DNA of 35,051 bases from Planctomycetota bacterium (GTDB lineage Bacteria > Planctomycetota > MHYJ01 > JACPRB01), in contig JACPRB010000289.1 in NCBI GenBank assembly GCA_016190155.1, positions 1-35,051 on the forward strand, given 5' to 3'. Of the stretch, positions 5,939 to 14,062 are shown piece after piece. Below the pieces are notes generated by a model that saw only the letters and a list, made by a program, of their open reading frames with translations, was not told where the DNA came from and made no database searches. Position 1 is the stretch's first letter, and each line of letters opens with the position of its first letter. The position numbers were made by a program, and so were the translations under genes.

Positions 5939-7624
5939 CTACACCTCCAGCCTCTGGATCCGCCGCAGCCCCAGCGCCATCGGGATCAGGCACGCCGCCA
6001 GGCTCAGCACCGCGATCGACGCCATCCCGATCACAATCCACTTCTGGAACTGCCCCGGCGCCAGCGCCCACCGACCAAAATAGAGAAAGCACGGCACGCC
6101 CTGCGCCGCCATCACCGCCAGCACGAACCCCAGGCTCAGCACCAGATTGAGCGTCCCGCCGAACCCCGACACGATCTTGGACGGATTGTCCTCCGCGAAG
6201 TTCGGATAGAGCGCCCCCAGCCCCACCGCCAGCCCCGACAGCCCCAGACAAATCCCGAAGAGCGCCACCGCATGCAGCACCGCCAGCGTCATCGGCGTGC
6301 GCAGCATCACGCTCGAGATCGCGATGAGCGTCTCGCTGATCGCCAGCGACGATAGGAACGACAACGCCAGCTTCCCGAACAGGATCTGATCGCGCTCCAT
6401 CGGCACCATCCCGATCACCCAGAACCGCCGCCCCTCCAGCGACAGCTGAGGGAAGATGAACCGGCTGGAGAACGTCGCCAGCGTCAGCGACGTCGCCAGC
6501 AGGTTCATCTGCGCGATCAGGTTCTTCCAGAAGATGTCTCGATCCTCGTACGCGAACGACCGAAGGTTGAGAAAGTAGATCGCCAGCAGCCCGAAGAAGA
6601 TCAGGAATTGCGACCACTGCACCGGATCCCGCACGAAGCTCTTCAGATCCTTCACCACCATCAGACGCACGCCGCGCGACATGAAGAACAGGCTGCGGCC
6701 CAGCACCCGGTCGAGCACGCCCCCGGCCGCATAGCGACGCGCGGAACGCAGGCCCTGCGACACGAACCAACCCTTCATCATGAGCCCGCTCGACATCCAG
6801 TGCGCCAGCCCCCCCAGGAACAGCGCGTTGGCCCCGATCAGCCCCAGGAAGAAGAGCGCGCCTCCCACCTCCTCCTGGCGAAGCAGACGGATGCCCCGCG
6901 AGATCCAGAAGCTCGGCAGGATCGGGTTGCTCGAGAACCCGATGTCCTCGAACACGTCCATCACCAAGCGCAGCTCCATCGACGTGCTCGCCCGGATGCT
7001 CAGGATCTTCGAGACGAGGATCATGACCACCGCCAACGACGTCGCGACGAATCCCCACAACAGACCCTTGCGGGACCGCGGGATGTAGCAGGTCACCACC
7101 ATCGCCACCATCGCGCCGATCGCCGCCGGGATGAAGATGTACGCGACGAAGAACAGCCCTGTCCCCACGTAGAACGCCGCCCCCAACCTGAACAGCGCCC
7201 CGTACGCCGCCATCAGCGGCGTCGCCAGGAACAGGAACGCCCACGAGCTGAACGCAAGCGACTCCCCGAACCGGTACAGGAAGACGCTCTCCGGCCGCAC
7301 CGGCCCCGCCAGCAAAAACGCCGTCTCCTTCGACTTGAAATACGACGTGTAGCTGATGATCGCGTTGGAGAAGATCAGCATCAACGTCAGCGCGAAGAAG
7401 AAGATGTCGAACATCCGCGCCATCAGGTCTTCGAAGTAGTAGTCGCGGGCGTACATATAGAGATATCGCAGCCCGAAATAGAACAGCCGATACAGGCTCG
7501 CCCAGAACGCGACGGAGAACGCCGCCAGCACCGCCACCTTGAACCGCGAGCCCTGCCGCACCTGCCGGAAGCGGTTGCGCAGCTCCCTCGCCTTCATCGC
7601 GGCCAGGACGACGATGTCGCTCAT
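5939..7624 (-). CDS. ABC-2-type transporter permease
   Basis: A 561-residue, very hydrophobic protein with about a dozen membrane spans, beginning MSDIVVLAAMKARELRNR. It is the membrane half of an ABC exporter whose ATPase ends 3 bases upstream of this ATG. The size and repeated hydrophobic blocks suit a duplicated ABC-2-like permease. The substrate is unknown. The end of the gene (LEV, stop at 5939-5941) is 8 bases from a GAAC octamer array. Confidence 0.85.
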   Translation of the reverse strand: MSDIVVLAAMKARELRNRFRQVRQGSRFKVAVLAAFSVAFWASLYRLFYFGLRYLYMYARDYYFEDLMARMFDIFFFALTLMLIFSNAIISYTSYFKSKETAFLLAGPVRPESVFLYRFGESLAFSSWAFLFLATPLMAAYGALFRLGAAFYVGTGLFFVAYIFIPAAIGAMVAMVVTCYIPRSRKGLLWGFVATSLAVVMILVSKILSIRASTSMELRLVMDVFEDIGFSSNPILPSFWISRGIRLLRQEEVGGALFFLGLIGANALFLGGLAHWMSSGLMMKGWFVSQGLRSARRYAAGGVLDRVLGRSLFFMSRGVRLMVVKDLKSFVRDPVQWSQFLIFFGLLAIYFLNLRSFAYEDRDIFWKNLIAQMNLLATSLTLATFSSRFIFPQLSLEGRRFWVIGMVPMERDQILFGKLALSFLSSLAISETLIAISSVMLRTPMTLAVLHAVALFGICLGLSGLAVGLGALYPNFAEDNPSKIVSGFGGTLNLVLSLGFVLAVMAAQGVPCFLYFGRWALAPGQFQKWIVIGMASIAVLSLAACLIPMALGLRRIQRLEV

Positions 7625-7627
7625 GAA

Positions 7628-8365
7628 CTACGTCGGGCCCGAGTGCCCGTTCTCCGTGATCTTGAAGAACACGTCTTCCAGCTTCCCGTCCGACTGCGCC
7701 TGGCGGCGCAACTCCTCCATCCCGCCCACGGCCACGAGCTTCCCCTGCATCACGATCCCGATGCGCCCCGCGCACTCCTCCGCGATCGAGATCACGTGCG
7801 TCGACATGAAGATGCTCGTCCCCCGCCGCGCTTCCTCCTGGAAGATCCCGCGGACCAGCCGCGCCGAATGCGGATCCAGACCCACCATCGGCTCGTCCAC
7901 CACGATCACCTTCGGGTGATGCAGAAGCGTCGCGGCCAGCACGACCCGCTGCTTCATCCCGTGCGAGTAGGATTCGCACAGCTCCCGAATCCACTCCTTC
8001 ATCGCGAAGACCTCGCACAGGCGATCGATCTCCCGGTCGCGCTCCGCGGACGGCATGTCGTACATGTCGGCGATGAAGTGCAGGAACTCCAGACCGGAGA
8101 GCTTGTCGTAGAGAAACGGCTGGTCCGGCACGTAGGACATCAGGCGCTTCGCCTTGAGCGGCTCACGCTCGACGTCGAACCCGCACACGCGCACACGACC
8201 GCTCGACGGCCGCAAGAGGCCGGCGATCATCTTGATCGTCGTCGTCTTCCCCGCGCCGTTGGGCCCGAGGACGGCGAAGAACTCCCCCGGCTCGATCCGC
8301 AGCGACAGATCCGAGACCGCGAGCTTCTTGCCGTAGTGCTTGGAGACGTTTTCGAGTTCAATCAT
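7628..8365 (-). CDS. ABC transporter ATP-binding protein
   Basis: A 245-residue ATPase of the CcmA/drug-exporter type. Walker A is GPNGAGKTTT (about residue 34), the Q-loop region is VPDQPFLYDKLSG, the signature is YSHGMKQRV, Walker B is VIVVDEP, with a D-loop GLDP and the switch histidine in STHV. It powers the permease that follows with a 3-base gap. Its ATG lies about 25 bases from an octamer array that fills the gap to the upstream exported-protein gene; all three genes share a strand and may form one operon. Confidence 0.95.
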   Translation of the reverse strand: MIELENVSKHYGKKLAVSDLSLRIEPGEFFAVLGPNGAGKTTTIKMIAGLLRPSSGRVRVCGFDVEREPLKAKRLMSYVPDQPFLYDKLSGLEFLHFIADMYDMPSAERDREIDRLCEVFAMKEWIRELCESYSHGMKQRVVLAATLLHHPKVIVVDEPMVGLDPHSARLVRGIFQEEARRGTSIFMSTHVISIAEECAGRIGIVMQGKLVAVGGMEELRRQAQSDGKLEDVFFKITENGHSGPT

Positions 8366-8390
8366 AAGCGGTTCACCCGTCCTCGGCGCC

Positions 8391-8442
8391 GAACCGGCGA
8401 ATGAACGGTTGAACCGCCGAACGGGCGAACGAGTGAACGGTT
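8391..8442 (+). repeat. Octamer tandem array (GAACNNNN), array 2
   Basis: Units on the plus strand: GAACCGGC, a 4-base half unit GAAT, then GAACGGTT, GAACCGCC, GAACGGGC, GAACGAGT, GAACGGTT. The last unit touches the TGA (8442-8444) of the minus-strand gene at 8442-9260. An isolated GGTTCACCCG at 8370 may be a worn unit. Confidence 0.85.
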
Positions 8443-9260
8443 CATTCCCATGCCCTCGCCTCCTCCGGCGTCAACGTCCGCTTTTCCTCCAGCACGATGC
8501 TGTACAGCAGCCGGTCGAACGTCATCTGCTCCATGATCACGACGCCCTTCTCGTCGACCCAGAGCGTCTGCCACGGCAGCTCCGAGTTCTCGCGCCTGCG
8601 GATCTCCACCACGACCGTCGGCACGTCCGCCCCGCGCCACTTGATCGTCTCCTGGCGCTCCACGCGCGCGAACGCGGTCACCGTCTGAACTCCGGACAGC
8701 GCCATGTCGAGCATCTGGATGCGCCACTTCTTTCCCACCGACAGCTTGACGCCGCCCGCGTACGGCAGGAAGCTGTCCGACAACGTCATGTCGCGCGGGA
8801 AGTCGATCTCCGACGGCATTCCCTTGGCCAGCGGCGTTCCGTAGTTGATGAGCAGCTTCTCGCCCCGCCGCACCCCGCTCACGCGAATAGGGGCCCCCAG
8901 GACCTCCGTGACCAGCGAGAAGTCCGAGAGCTGGTAGGCCGGGTCGATGTTGACCTCCGTACGCAGGCGCAGCGGCATCGCCCCCAACGGACCGGCATCC
9001 ACCTTCAGGTCCATCCTGCTGCGCGCGCGGAAGTGCCCGTTCGACCGCGGCTCCGTCACCGTCTCCGCCTGCCCGCGCCGCTCGCCCCCGAGATACACCG
9101 CCCGACGTTCCATCTGCGGCTGCTCCAGACCACGCAGCATCGTCCGGTAGCTCGGGGCCGTCTCGTACTCGAAGAACGGCAGCACCTCGCGTTTGACGAG
9201 CGCGGCCATCATCACCGCCCAGAACACACCGGTCACCAACAGGAATGCCGCGCGGTTCAT
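8442..9260 (-). CDS. Exported hypothetical protein
   Basis: A 272-residue protein with an N-terminal signal or membrane anchor (about residues 5-22) and a mainly beta-type remainder; no known motif was recognised. Repeated statements of charged strands (LRLRTEVNIDPAYQLSDFSL, TVVVEIRRREN) suggest an extracytoplasmic lipid-binding-like or adhesion-like beta domain, but this is a guess. A perfect TATAAT on the minus strand (9287-9292) and GAGGG before the ATG support the start. It lies upstream of the ABC ATPase gene on the same strand, so it could serve that exporter. Confidence 0.75.
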   Translation of the reverse strand: MNRAAFLLVTGVFWAVMMAALVKREVLPFFEYETAPSYRTMLRGLEQPQMERRAVYLGGERRGQAETVTEPRSNGHFRARSRMDLKVDAGPLGAMPLRLRTEVNIDPAYQLSDFSLVTEVLGAPIRVSGVRRGEKLLINYGTPLAKGMPSEIDFPRDMTLSDSFLPYAGGVKLSVGKKWRIQMLDMALSGVQTVTAFARVERQETIKWRGADVPTVVVEIRRRENSELPWQTLWVDEKGVVIMEQMTFDRLLYSIVLEEKRTLTPEEARAWE

Positions 9261-9286
9261 TGCGATCGCCCTCGCGCCGCGGATAG

Positions 9287-9294
9287 ATTATAAC
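9287..9294. promoter_or_regulatory. Overlapping divergent -10 boxes
   Basis: ATTATAAC at 9287-9294 gives TATAAT on the minus strand (9292-9287) for the exported-protein gene and TATAAC on the plus strand (9289-9294) for the CCA-adding enzyme gene. The plus-strand box ends 6 bases before the ATG at 9301, a leaderless arrangement; the minus-strand box leaves about 26 bases with a GAGGG ribosome site. Confidence 0.55.
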
Positions 9295-9300
9295 ACACCC

Positions 9301-10617
9301 ATGACCTCCCTCACCGAGTCGGCCCGATCCGTCGTCAAACGCCTGCGGGACGCCGGCCACGGCGCCTACTTCGCCGGCGGATGGGTCAGAGACCACCTGC
9401 TGGGCCGCCCCACCCAGGACATCGACATCGCCACGTCCGCGCGTCCCGACGACATCGAACGCCTCTTCGAGAAGACAGTGCCCGTGGGCCGCGAGTTCGG
9501 AGTCATCCGCGTTCGGAAGGGCGATTGTGAATTCGAGGTGGCCACCTTCCGCTCGGACGGACCCTACCTCGACGGCCGGCATCCCTCCAGCGTCCGCTTC
9601 ACCGATCTGCGCGACGACGTCGCGCGACGCGACTTCACCATCAACGGGATGATGTACGACCCGATCGCCGACCAGGTGATCGACCTCGTGGGCGGCCGCG
9701 ACGACCTCGCCCGACGACTCGTCCGCGCCATCGGCAATCCGCGCACGCGCTTCGAAGAAGACCGGCTGCGCATGCTCCGCGCCGTCCGTCTCGCCTGTCA
9801 GCTCGATTTCAGCATCGATCCCGAGACCGAAGCGGCGATCGTGGCGCTGGCCGGCCGCATCACGGAGGTCAGCCAGGAACGCATCCGCGACGAACTGCGC
9901 AAGATTCTCGCGAGTCCCCGTCGGGCGGACGGACTCGAACGTCTCCATCAGCTCGGTCTGCTGCGGCACATCCTGCCGGAGGTCGCCGCGATGGACGGGG
10001 TGCCTCAGCCGCCCGAATGGCATCCCGAAGGGGACGTGTGGACCCACACGCGGCTCACGATGGAGAAGCTCGATGACGAGCCTTCGTTCGAGCTGGCCTT
10101 GGCGACCCTGCTGCACGACGTGGGCAAACCCGCGACCCTCGTCATCACCGACCGCATCCGGTTCAACGGACATGACAAGGTCGGCGAGGAGATGTCGCGC
10201 GACATCGCCGAGCGCCTGCGGCTGTCCACCAAGCAGATCGACCACATCGCCTGGCTCGTGGGCAAGCACATGATCTTCAAGGACGTCCCGACCATGCGGC
10301 CGGCCAAGCTCAAGCGCCTCTTCGCCCATCCGCTCTTCGAAGACCTCATGCGGCTGCATCGAGCGGACGCGCTGGGCGGACGAGGCGATCTCACTACCTA
10401 TGAGACGCTGCTCCGCCTGCGCCGCGAGTTCCCTCCCCCGGCCCATCCGCTGCCGCCGCTCGTGACCGGCGACGACTTGATCGCGCTGGGGCTCAAGCCC
10501 GGCCCGGCCTTCAAGGAGATCCTGCGCGAAATCGAAGACGCCCGGCTCGAGGGCCGTCTCAAGACCCGCGAGGAAGCGCTGGCGTACCTGCGGAGCCGGT
10601 GGGGCGTTTCTCCTTGA
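9301..10617 (+). CDS. cca: CCA-adding enzyme / tRNA nucleotidyltransferase
   Basis: A 438-residue class II nucleotidyltransferase that adds or repairs the tRNA 3' CCA end. The N-terminal catalytic motif is GGWVRDHLLGRPTQDIDIAT, with the metal-binding DxD. RRDFTINGMMYD and EDRLRMLRAVRLAC (nucleotide-selection region) follow. A C-terminal HD domain contains ATLLHDVGKP. The ATG at 9301 is chosen because the homology starts there and TATAAC ends 6 bases upstream; the frame is open further upstream but overlaps the promoter. Poly(A) polymerase belongs to the same family, so exact specificity is inferred. Confidence 0.93.
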   Translation: MTSLTESARSVVKRLRDAGHGAYFAGGWVRDHLLGRPTQDIDIATSARPDDIERLFEKTVPVGREFGVIRVRKGDCEFEVATFRSDGPYLDGRHPSSVRFTDLRDDVARRDFTINGMMYDPIADQVIDLVGGRDDLARRLVRAIGNPRTRFEEDRLRMLRAVRLACQLDFSIDPETEAAIVALAGRITEVSQERIRDELRKILASPRRADGLERLHQLGLLRHILPEVAAMDGVPQPPEWHPEGDVWTHTRLTMEKLDDEPSFELALATLLHDVGKPATLVITDRIRFNGHDKVGEEMSRDIAERLRLSTKQIDHIAWLVGKHMIFKDVPTMRPAKLKRLFAHPLFEDLMRLHRADALGGRGDLTTYETLLRLRREFPPPAHPLPPLVTGDDLIALGLKPGPAFKEILREIEDARLEGRLKTREEALAYLRSRWGVSP

Positions 10618-10648
10618 CGCTCCCGTACGGACGTTGGAGAATCCATTC

Positions 10649-11476
10649 GTGGTGGAAAATAGGGCGGCCGCGTTGCGAGCCCTCTGCATCGACGATGAAG
10701 CCAGCGTTCGGGCCCTGCTGATCACGGTCCTCGAACAGGCGGGCTTCGTCGTCAAGGAAGCCTCCAACGGCGCGGAGGGTCTGACCCTCGTGTGCGATTT
10801 CAAGCCGGACATCGTCCTCCTGGACGTCAACATGCCCGACATGACCGGGTTCGACGTATGCCGCCGGATCAAGGACGACCGGCGATCCGCCTCCACGCGC
10901 GTGATCATGTGCACGTCCGAGAACCGCAAGGACAGCCTGATCGCCGCGCTGCGGGCGGGCGCCGACGATTACATCGTCAAGCCCTTCAAACCGGAGGCCG
11001 TCCTGACCCGGGTGCAACGCGTGCTGACGGCCCGTCCGACCGTCACGCCCCCGCCCATTCCGATCCGCGACCTGCGCAGGGCCGTACGCCGCTCCACGCG
11101 CTGGCAAGCCTCCTGGAGCACGCTCGGCATCCCCGGTTTCGAGCCCGCGTACAAGTGCCGCGTCCTGGACATCTCGATCGTGGGCATGGCCTTCGACTTC
11201 AACCGCTGCGCCACCTGCACGGGTTATGAGAAGGGCAGCGTTCACCCCAAGTGCATCTTCGCCGCCGTGGCTCGCCAATACCCCGATACGCCCGTCCTGA
11301 CGTTCATCTTGTCCGTCGGCAAGAACGTCGTGCTCGAAGTCCAAGGCAAGGTCGTCCATGTCTTCCAGCCTCCCGACACCCCTACCACCGAGCGCGTGGG
11401 AGTGCAGTTCGTCGGCCTCTCGACCGAGTGCACCACGCTCATCGAGCAGTATGTCGCAGGCACGCTCACACTTTGA
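10649..11476 (+). CDS. Response regulator with PilZ-like, Cys-rich output domain
   Basis: From the GTG at 10649 (GGAGA 8 bases upstream) the protein has 275 residues; a TTG at 10634 is the alternative start. Residues 10-120 are a receiver domain with the acidic pair (CIDDE), phospho-acceptor Asp59 in VLLDVNMPD and lysine in YIVKPFKP. The C-terminal part resembles PilZ: an arginine-rich start (RRAVRRSTRW) then DISIVGMAF. It contains a probable zinc site C187-x2-C190-x8-H199-x2-C202. This suggests a phosphorylation-controlled, perhaps cyclic-di-GMP-linked output without DNA binding. It starts 31 bases after cca, and the next gene overlaps its end by 26 bases. Confidence 0.83.
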   Translation: MVENRAAALRALCIDDEASVRALLITVLEQAGFVVKEASNGAEGLTLVCDFKPDIVLLDVNMPDMTGFDVCRRIKDDRRSASTRVIMCTSENRKDSLIAALRAGADDYIVKPFKPEAVLTRVQRVLTARPTVTPPPIPIRDLRRAVRRSTRWQASWSTLGIPGFEPAYKCRVLDISIVGMAFDFNRCATCTGYEKGSVHPKCIFAAVARQYPDTPVLTFILSVGKNVVLEVQGKVVHVFQPPDTPTTERVGVQFVGLSTECTTLIEQYVAGTLTL

Positions 11477-12677
11477 CCCACGCGTGGCCGGGCTCCTGTG
11501 CGTCGCCCTCCTCTCGCTCGCCGGTTGCGCTCAGCCCACTCCGCGGTCCGTGCTCGTGGCCGGCGTGGCCGCCGTCGACATCACGCCGGACTGGCAGGTG
11601 CCGCTGGGAGGCTACGGGGCGCGACTCGGACGCCTCTCCCAGGGGACGCATGATCCGATCTTCGCCAAGGCGCTCTATCTGGAGACGCCCGACGCGCGCG
11701 TCGTCCTCGTAACGACGGATCTCATCGGATCGCTCCGCAATCTCCGCGACGCGGTTCGCGCGGAACTGCCTCCGGATCTCCACCTCATTCTCGCGGCCTC
11801 GCACACGCACTCCGCGCCCGGCGCGCTCATCGACACGAAGCATCCGATGCTTCTGGCGACGGTCGGCCGCTTCGATCCGAAGCTTCTCGCATGGCTGCGC
11901 GAGCGGCTCCTGCGCGTCATCGGTGAAGCAATCCAGGCGCGCGCTCCCGCAACGTTCTCGATCGGCTCGAGCGACGTCCCCGAGTTCTGCCGCAGTCGTC
12001 GTCGCGATCACTACCCGACGGGAAGCGCGCCGGTCGATCCGGCGCTGGGCGTAATACGGATCGGGCCGGCCCAGATCGTGAACTACGCGGCGCATCCGAC
12101 GGTGCTCGACGCGGGCAACATGCGCATCTCCGGCGACTGGCCGGGGGCGTTGCAGCGGCATCTCGAAGTTCGCGGCGTGAAGGCGATGTTCACCAACGGC
12201 GCGGAGGGGGACGTCGCGCCCCGCACGCCCGGCGGCGCGGACGATTTCGACAAATGTGAACGGATGGGTGCCGCGCTGGCGGAACGCGTGTGGGCCGTGC
12301 CGTTGGACGAATCGACCGGGGCCGTTTCAATGCGCTACGTGGAACACGAGGTGGATCTTCCGGCCGCGCCTTCCTTCCCGTGGGTCAAGCGCACGGTGCT
12401 GGGCGTGCTGCGGATCAACGACGCCGCCTTCGTATGCGTGCCGGGGGAACTCTCCGCGGAGCTGGGATTGGAGCTCAAGGAGCGTTATCGCCGGCTCGGC
12501 TACCGCCACATGTGGGTGCTCGGCCTGGCCAACGACCACCTCTTTTACATCCTTTCGGAAGATCAGTACCGCAAGGGCGGCTACGAGCGCTCGATGTCGT
12601 TCTACGGGCCGCGCCTCGGTCCATGGCTGGTGGATCGGTTCGAGGAGCTCGGACGACTCGCTCAGGACGGGCCGTGA
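11451..12677 (+). CDS. Neutral ceramidase-like lipoprotein
   Basis: A 408-residue protein of the neutral/alkaline non-lysosomal ceramidase-like family. The N-terminus is a lipoprotein signal with lipobox LAGC, followed by the family hallmark AAVDITPDWQVPLGGYG. Later family features are AASHTHSAPGA (zinc-ligand histidines), NYAAHPTVLDAGN and FTNGAEGDVAPR. The ATG at 11451 lies inside the end of the response-regulator gene; a GTG at 11485 would cut the signal peptide to a minimum. Distant members act on amide-linked lipids or are uncharacterised, so the substrate is open. An inverted pair of octamer arrays lies downstream. Confidence 0.85.
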   Translation: MSQARSHFDPRVAGLLCVALLSLAGCAQPTPRSVLVAGVAAVDITPDWQVPLGGYGARLGRLSQGTHDPIFAKALYLETPDARVVLVTTDLIGSLRNLRDAVRAELPPDLHLILAASHTHSAPGALIDTKHPMLLATVGRFDPKLLAWLRERLLRVIGEAIQARAPATFSIGSSDVPEFCRSRRRDHYPTGSAPVDPALGVIRIGPAQIVNYAAHPTVLDAGNMRISGDWPGALQRHLEVRGVKAMFTNGAEGDVAPRTPGGADDFDKCERMGAALAERVWAVPLDESTGAVSMRYVEHEVDLPAAPSFPWVKRTVLGVLRINDAAFVCVPGELSAELGLELKERYRRLGYRHMWVLGLANDHLFYILSEDQYRKGGYERSMSFYGPRLGPWLVDRFEELGRLAQDGP

Positions 12678-12751
12678 GCGGCTACTCCGCGACTCACGAC
12701 ACCATGAGTTTCTTCAACGCCTCATCAATCCCGCAAGAGCCGCCCCGCCGT

Positions 12752-12791
12752 AACCGTTCAGCCGTTCAGGAGTTCACCCGTTCACTCGTTC
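12752..12791 (-). repeat. Octamer tandem array (GAACNNNN)5, array 3a
   Basis: On the plus strand the units read AACCGTTC, AGCCGTTC, AGGAGTTC, ACCCGTTC, ACTCGTTC, that is GAACNNNN on the minus strand. Five units with exact 8-base spacing, about 75 bases after the ceramidase-like gene. Confidence 0.85.
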
Positions 12792-12820
12792 GAAAAACCC
12801 GTTTCGGCGTCCAGCTTCCG

Positions 12821-12860
12821 GAACGAATGAACGTACGAACCGATCAACGGGGGAACGCTT
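12821..12860 (+). repeat. Octamer tandem array (GAACNNNN)5, array 3b
   Basis: Units GAACGAAT, GAACGTAC, GAACCGAT, CAACGGGG, GAACGCTT with exact 8-base spacing and one changed core. It faces array 3a across a 29-base spacer, making a large inverted arrangement. Confidence 0.8.
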
Positions 12861-13040
12861 ATCCCCGCCTTAGAGGACGCACGGGACGGCACGGCCGCGT
12901 GTCTCCCGGTCATCCCCCTCCTGGTGTGCCGGGGCTCTCCTGGACTCGTCACAGAAAGCGCGGGAATTTCGTCTCCTCCGGTTGGGACGCCGCCCGGAGG
13001 CGTCCTTCGTCCCCTCGAAGCCCTCTTCTCAAGGTCCTCT

Positions 13041-13084
13041 GCTCCCCTCTGTTTCCTCGCACGAGCCCGGATTGAGCCGTGCCC
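13041..13084 (+). repeat. 44-base dispersed repeat, copy 1
   Basis: GCTCCCCTCTGTTTCCTCGC and the bases after it match 22148-22191 at 41 of 44 positions, in the same orientation. Both copies lie 60-90 bases upstream of a plus-strand gene (parA here, the redoxin gene there). Confidence 0.8.
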
Positions 13085-13147
13085 TCTTTTCCATACGTAT
13101 TTTACATTTCATAAGGTACACTAATCGCAGGAGCGTCCCACTGCGGG

Positions 13148-13168
13148 GCCGCACGAGAGAGAGGGGTT
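13148..13168 (+). promoter_or_regulatory. parA ribosome binding site region
   Basis: The bases CGAGAGAGAGGGG lie just before the ATG at 13169, a strong purine-rich Shine-Dalgarno track, in contrast to several genes in this window that have none. Confidence 0.6.
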
Positions 13169-13996
13169 ATGCGCAAGATCGCGCTCGTCAACCAGAAAGG
13201 CGGCGTGGGCAAAACCACCACCGCCGTCAACCTCAGCGCCGCCGTCGCCCGCCACGATCGCAAAGTCCTGCTGCTCGACCTCGACCCGCAGGCCAACGCC
13301 ACCGTCCACTTCGGCCTGCGTCCTCCGGAACTCAAGGCGACCACGTACTCCCTCCTCAGCGGCGGAGCGACCCCGCGCGACGCCATGCGCGAGGTCGCGC
13401 GCAACCTCTGGATCATCCCGTCGAGCCTCGACCTCGCCGGCGCCGAAATGGAGCTGTCCACCCAGATCGGCCGCGAGTACGTCCTGCGCGAGGCGCTGCG
13501 CGACCTCGCCGACTTCGACTTCATCTTCGTCGATTGCCCGCCGTCCCTGGGCGTCCTCAACGTCAACGGCCTCGTCTTCGTCGACGAAATCTTCATCCCG
13601 GTCCAGTGCGAGTTCTTCGCCCTGCACGGCCTGTCCCTGCTCCTGCGCACGGTCGAACTCGTCAAGCGCCGCCTCAATCCGGGTCTGACCGTGAGCGCGT
13701 TCGTACCCTGCATGTACGACGCCCGCAAAGGACTCGCGCGCGAAACCGTCGGCGAGCTCGAGCGACACTTCCAGGGACGCGTCTTCGGCACCCGCATCCG
13801 CGCCAACGTGCGCCTGGCCGAGGCCCCCAGCCACGGCATGACCATCTTCGACTATGCCCCCGACTCCAACGGGGCGGAAGATTACGACGCCTTGGCGCGC
13901 GAGATCCTGGGACTTCCCAAAGCCGAGCCACAGCCCCCCGCCCCAGAACAGGCCACCCCGAATCCCGCGCCCTTGATCCAACCGACCCAGGCTTGA
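13169..13996 (+). CDS. parA: ParA/Soj-type Walker ATPase
   Basis: A 275-residue ParA-family ATPase. The deviant Walker A is KGGVGKTTT at residues 9-17, with LLLDLDPQANAT (Walker A') and IFVDCPPSLGVL (Walker B). Such proteins position chromosomes, plasmids or protein cargoes on the nucleoid. No parB lies next to it, so it is an orphan here and could serve another cargo system. The C-terminus ends in a proline/alanine-rich tail of about 30 residues. A GGCCG-CTAA-CGGCC hairpin (14026-14039) follows 29 bases after the stop. Confidence 0.9.
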   Translation: MRKIALVNQKGGVGKTTTAVNLSAAVARHDRKVLLLDLDPQANATVHFGLRPPELKATTYSLLSGGATPRDAMREVARNLWIIPSSLDLAGAEMELSTQIGREYVLREALRDLADFDFIFVDCPPSLGVLNVNGLVFVDEIFIPVQCEFFALHGLSLLLRTVELVKRRLNPGLTVSAFVPCMYDARKGLARETVGELERHFQGRVFGTRIRANVRLAEAPSHGMTIFDYAPDSNGAEDYDALAREILGLPKAEPQPPAPEQATPNPAPLIQPTQA

Positions 13997-14025
13997 CCCA
14001 CGGCAGGCTCGTCCGCTACGATCAA

Positions 14026-14039
14026 GGCCGCTAACGGCC
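14026..14039 (+). terminator. Small GC hairpin after parA
   Basis: GGCCG, loop CTAA, CGGCC: a perfect 5-bp stem between parA and the histidine kinase gene. There is no T-run after it, so a terminator role is uncertain. Confidence 0.25.
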
Positions 14040-14062
14040 CTCGTTGAGACACGACCAGAATC

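Larger units (their letters stand above)
12678..13168. other. Repeat-bearing intergenic region
   Basis: About 490 bases without a recognisable gene. It contains two octamer arrays in opposite orientations, a TTAGAGGACGCACGG segment like the 9-base repeats (about 12869), a 44-base dispersed repeat, and an AT-rich stretch at about 13089-13125 with TACACT (13117-13122) that probably carries the parA promoter. Confidence 0.6.
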
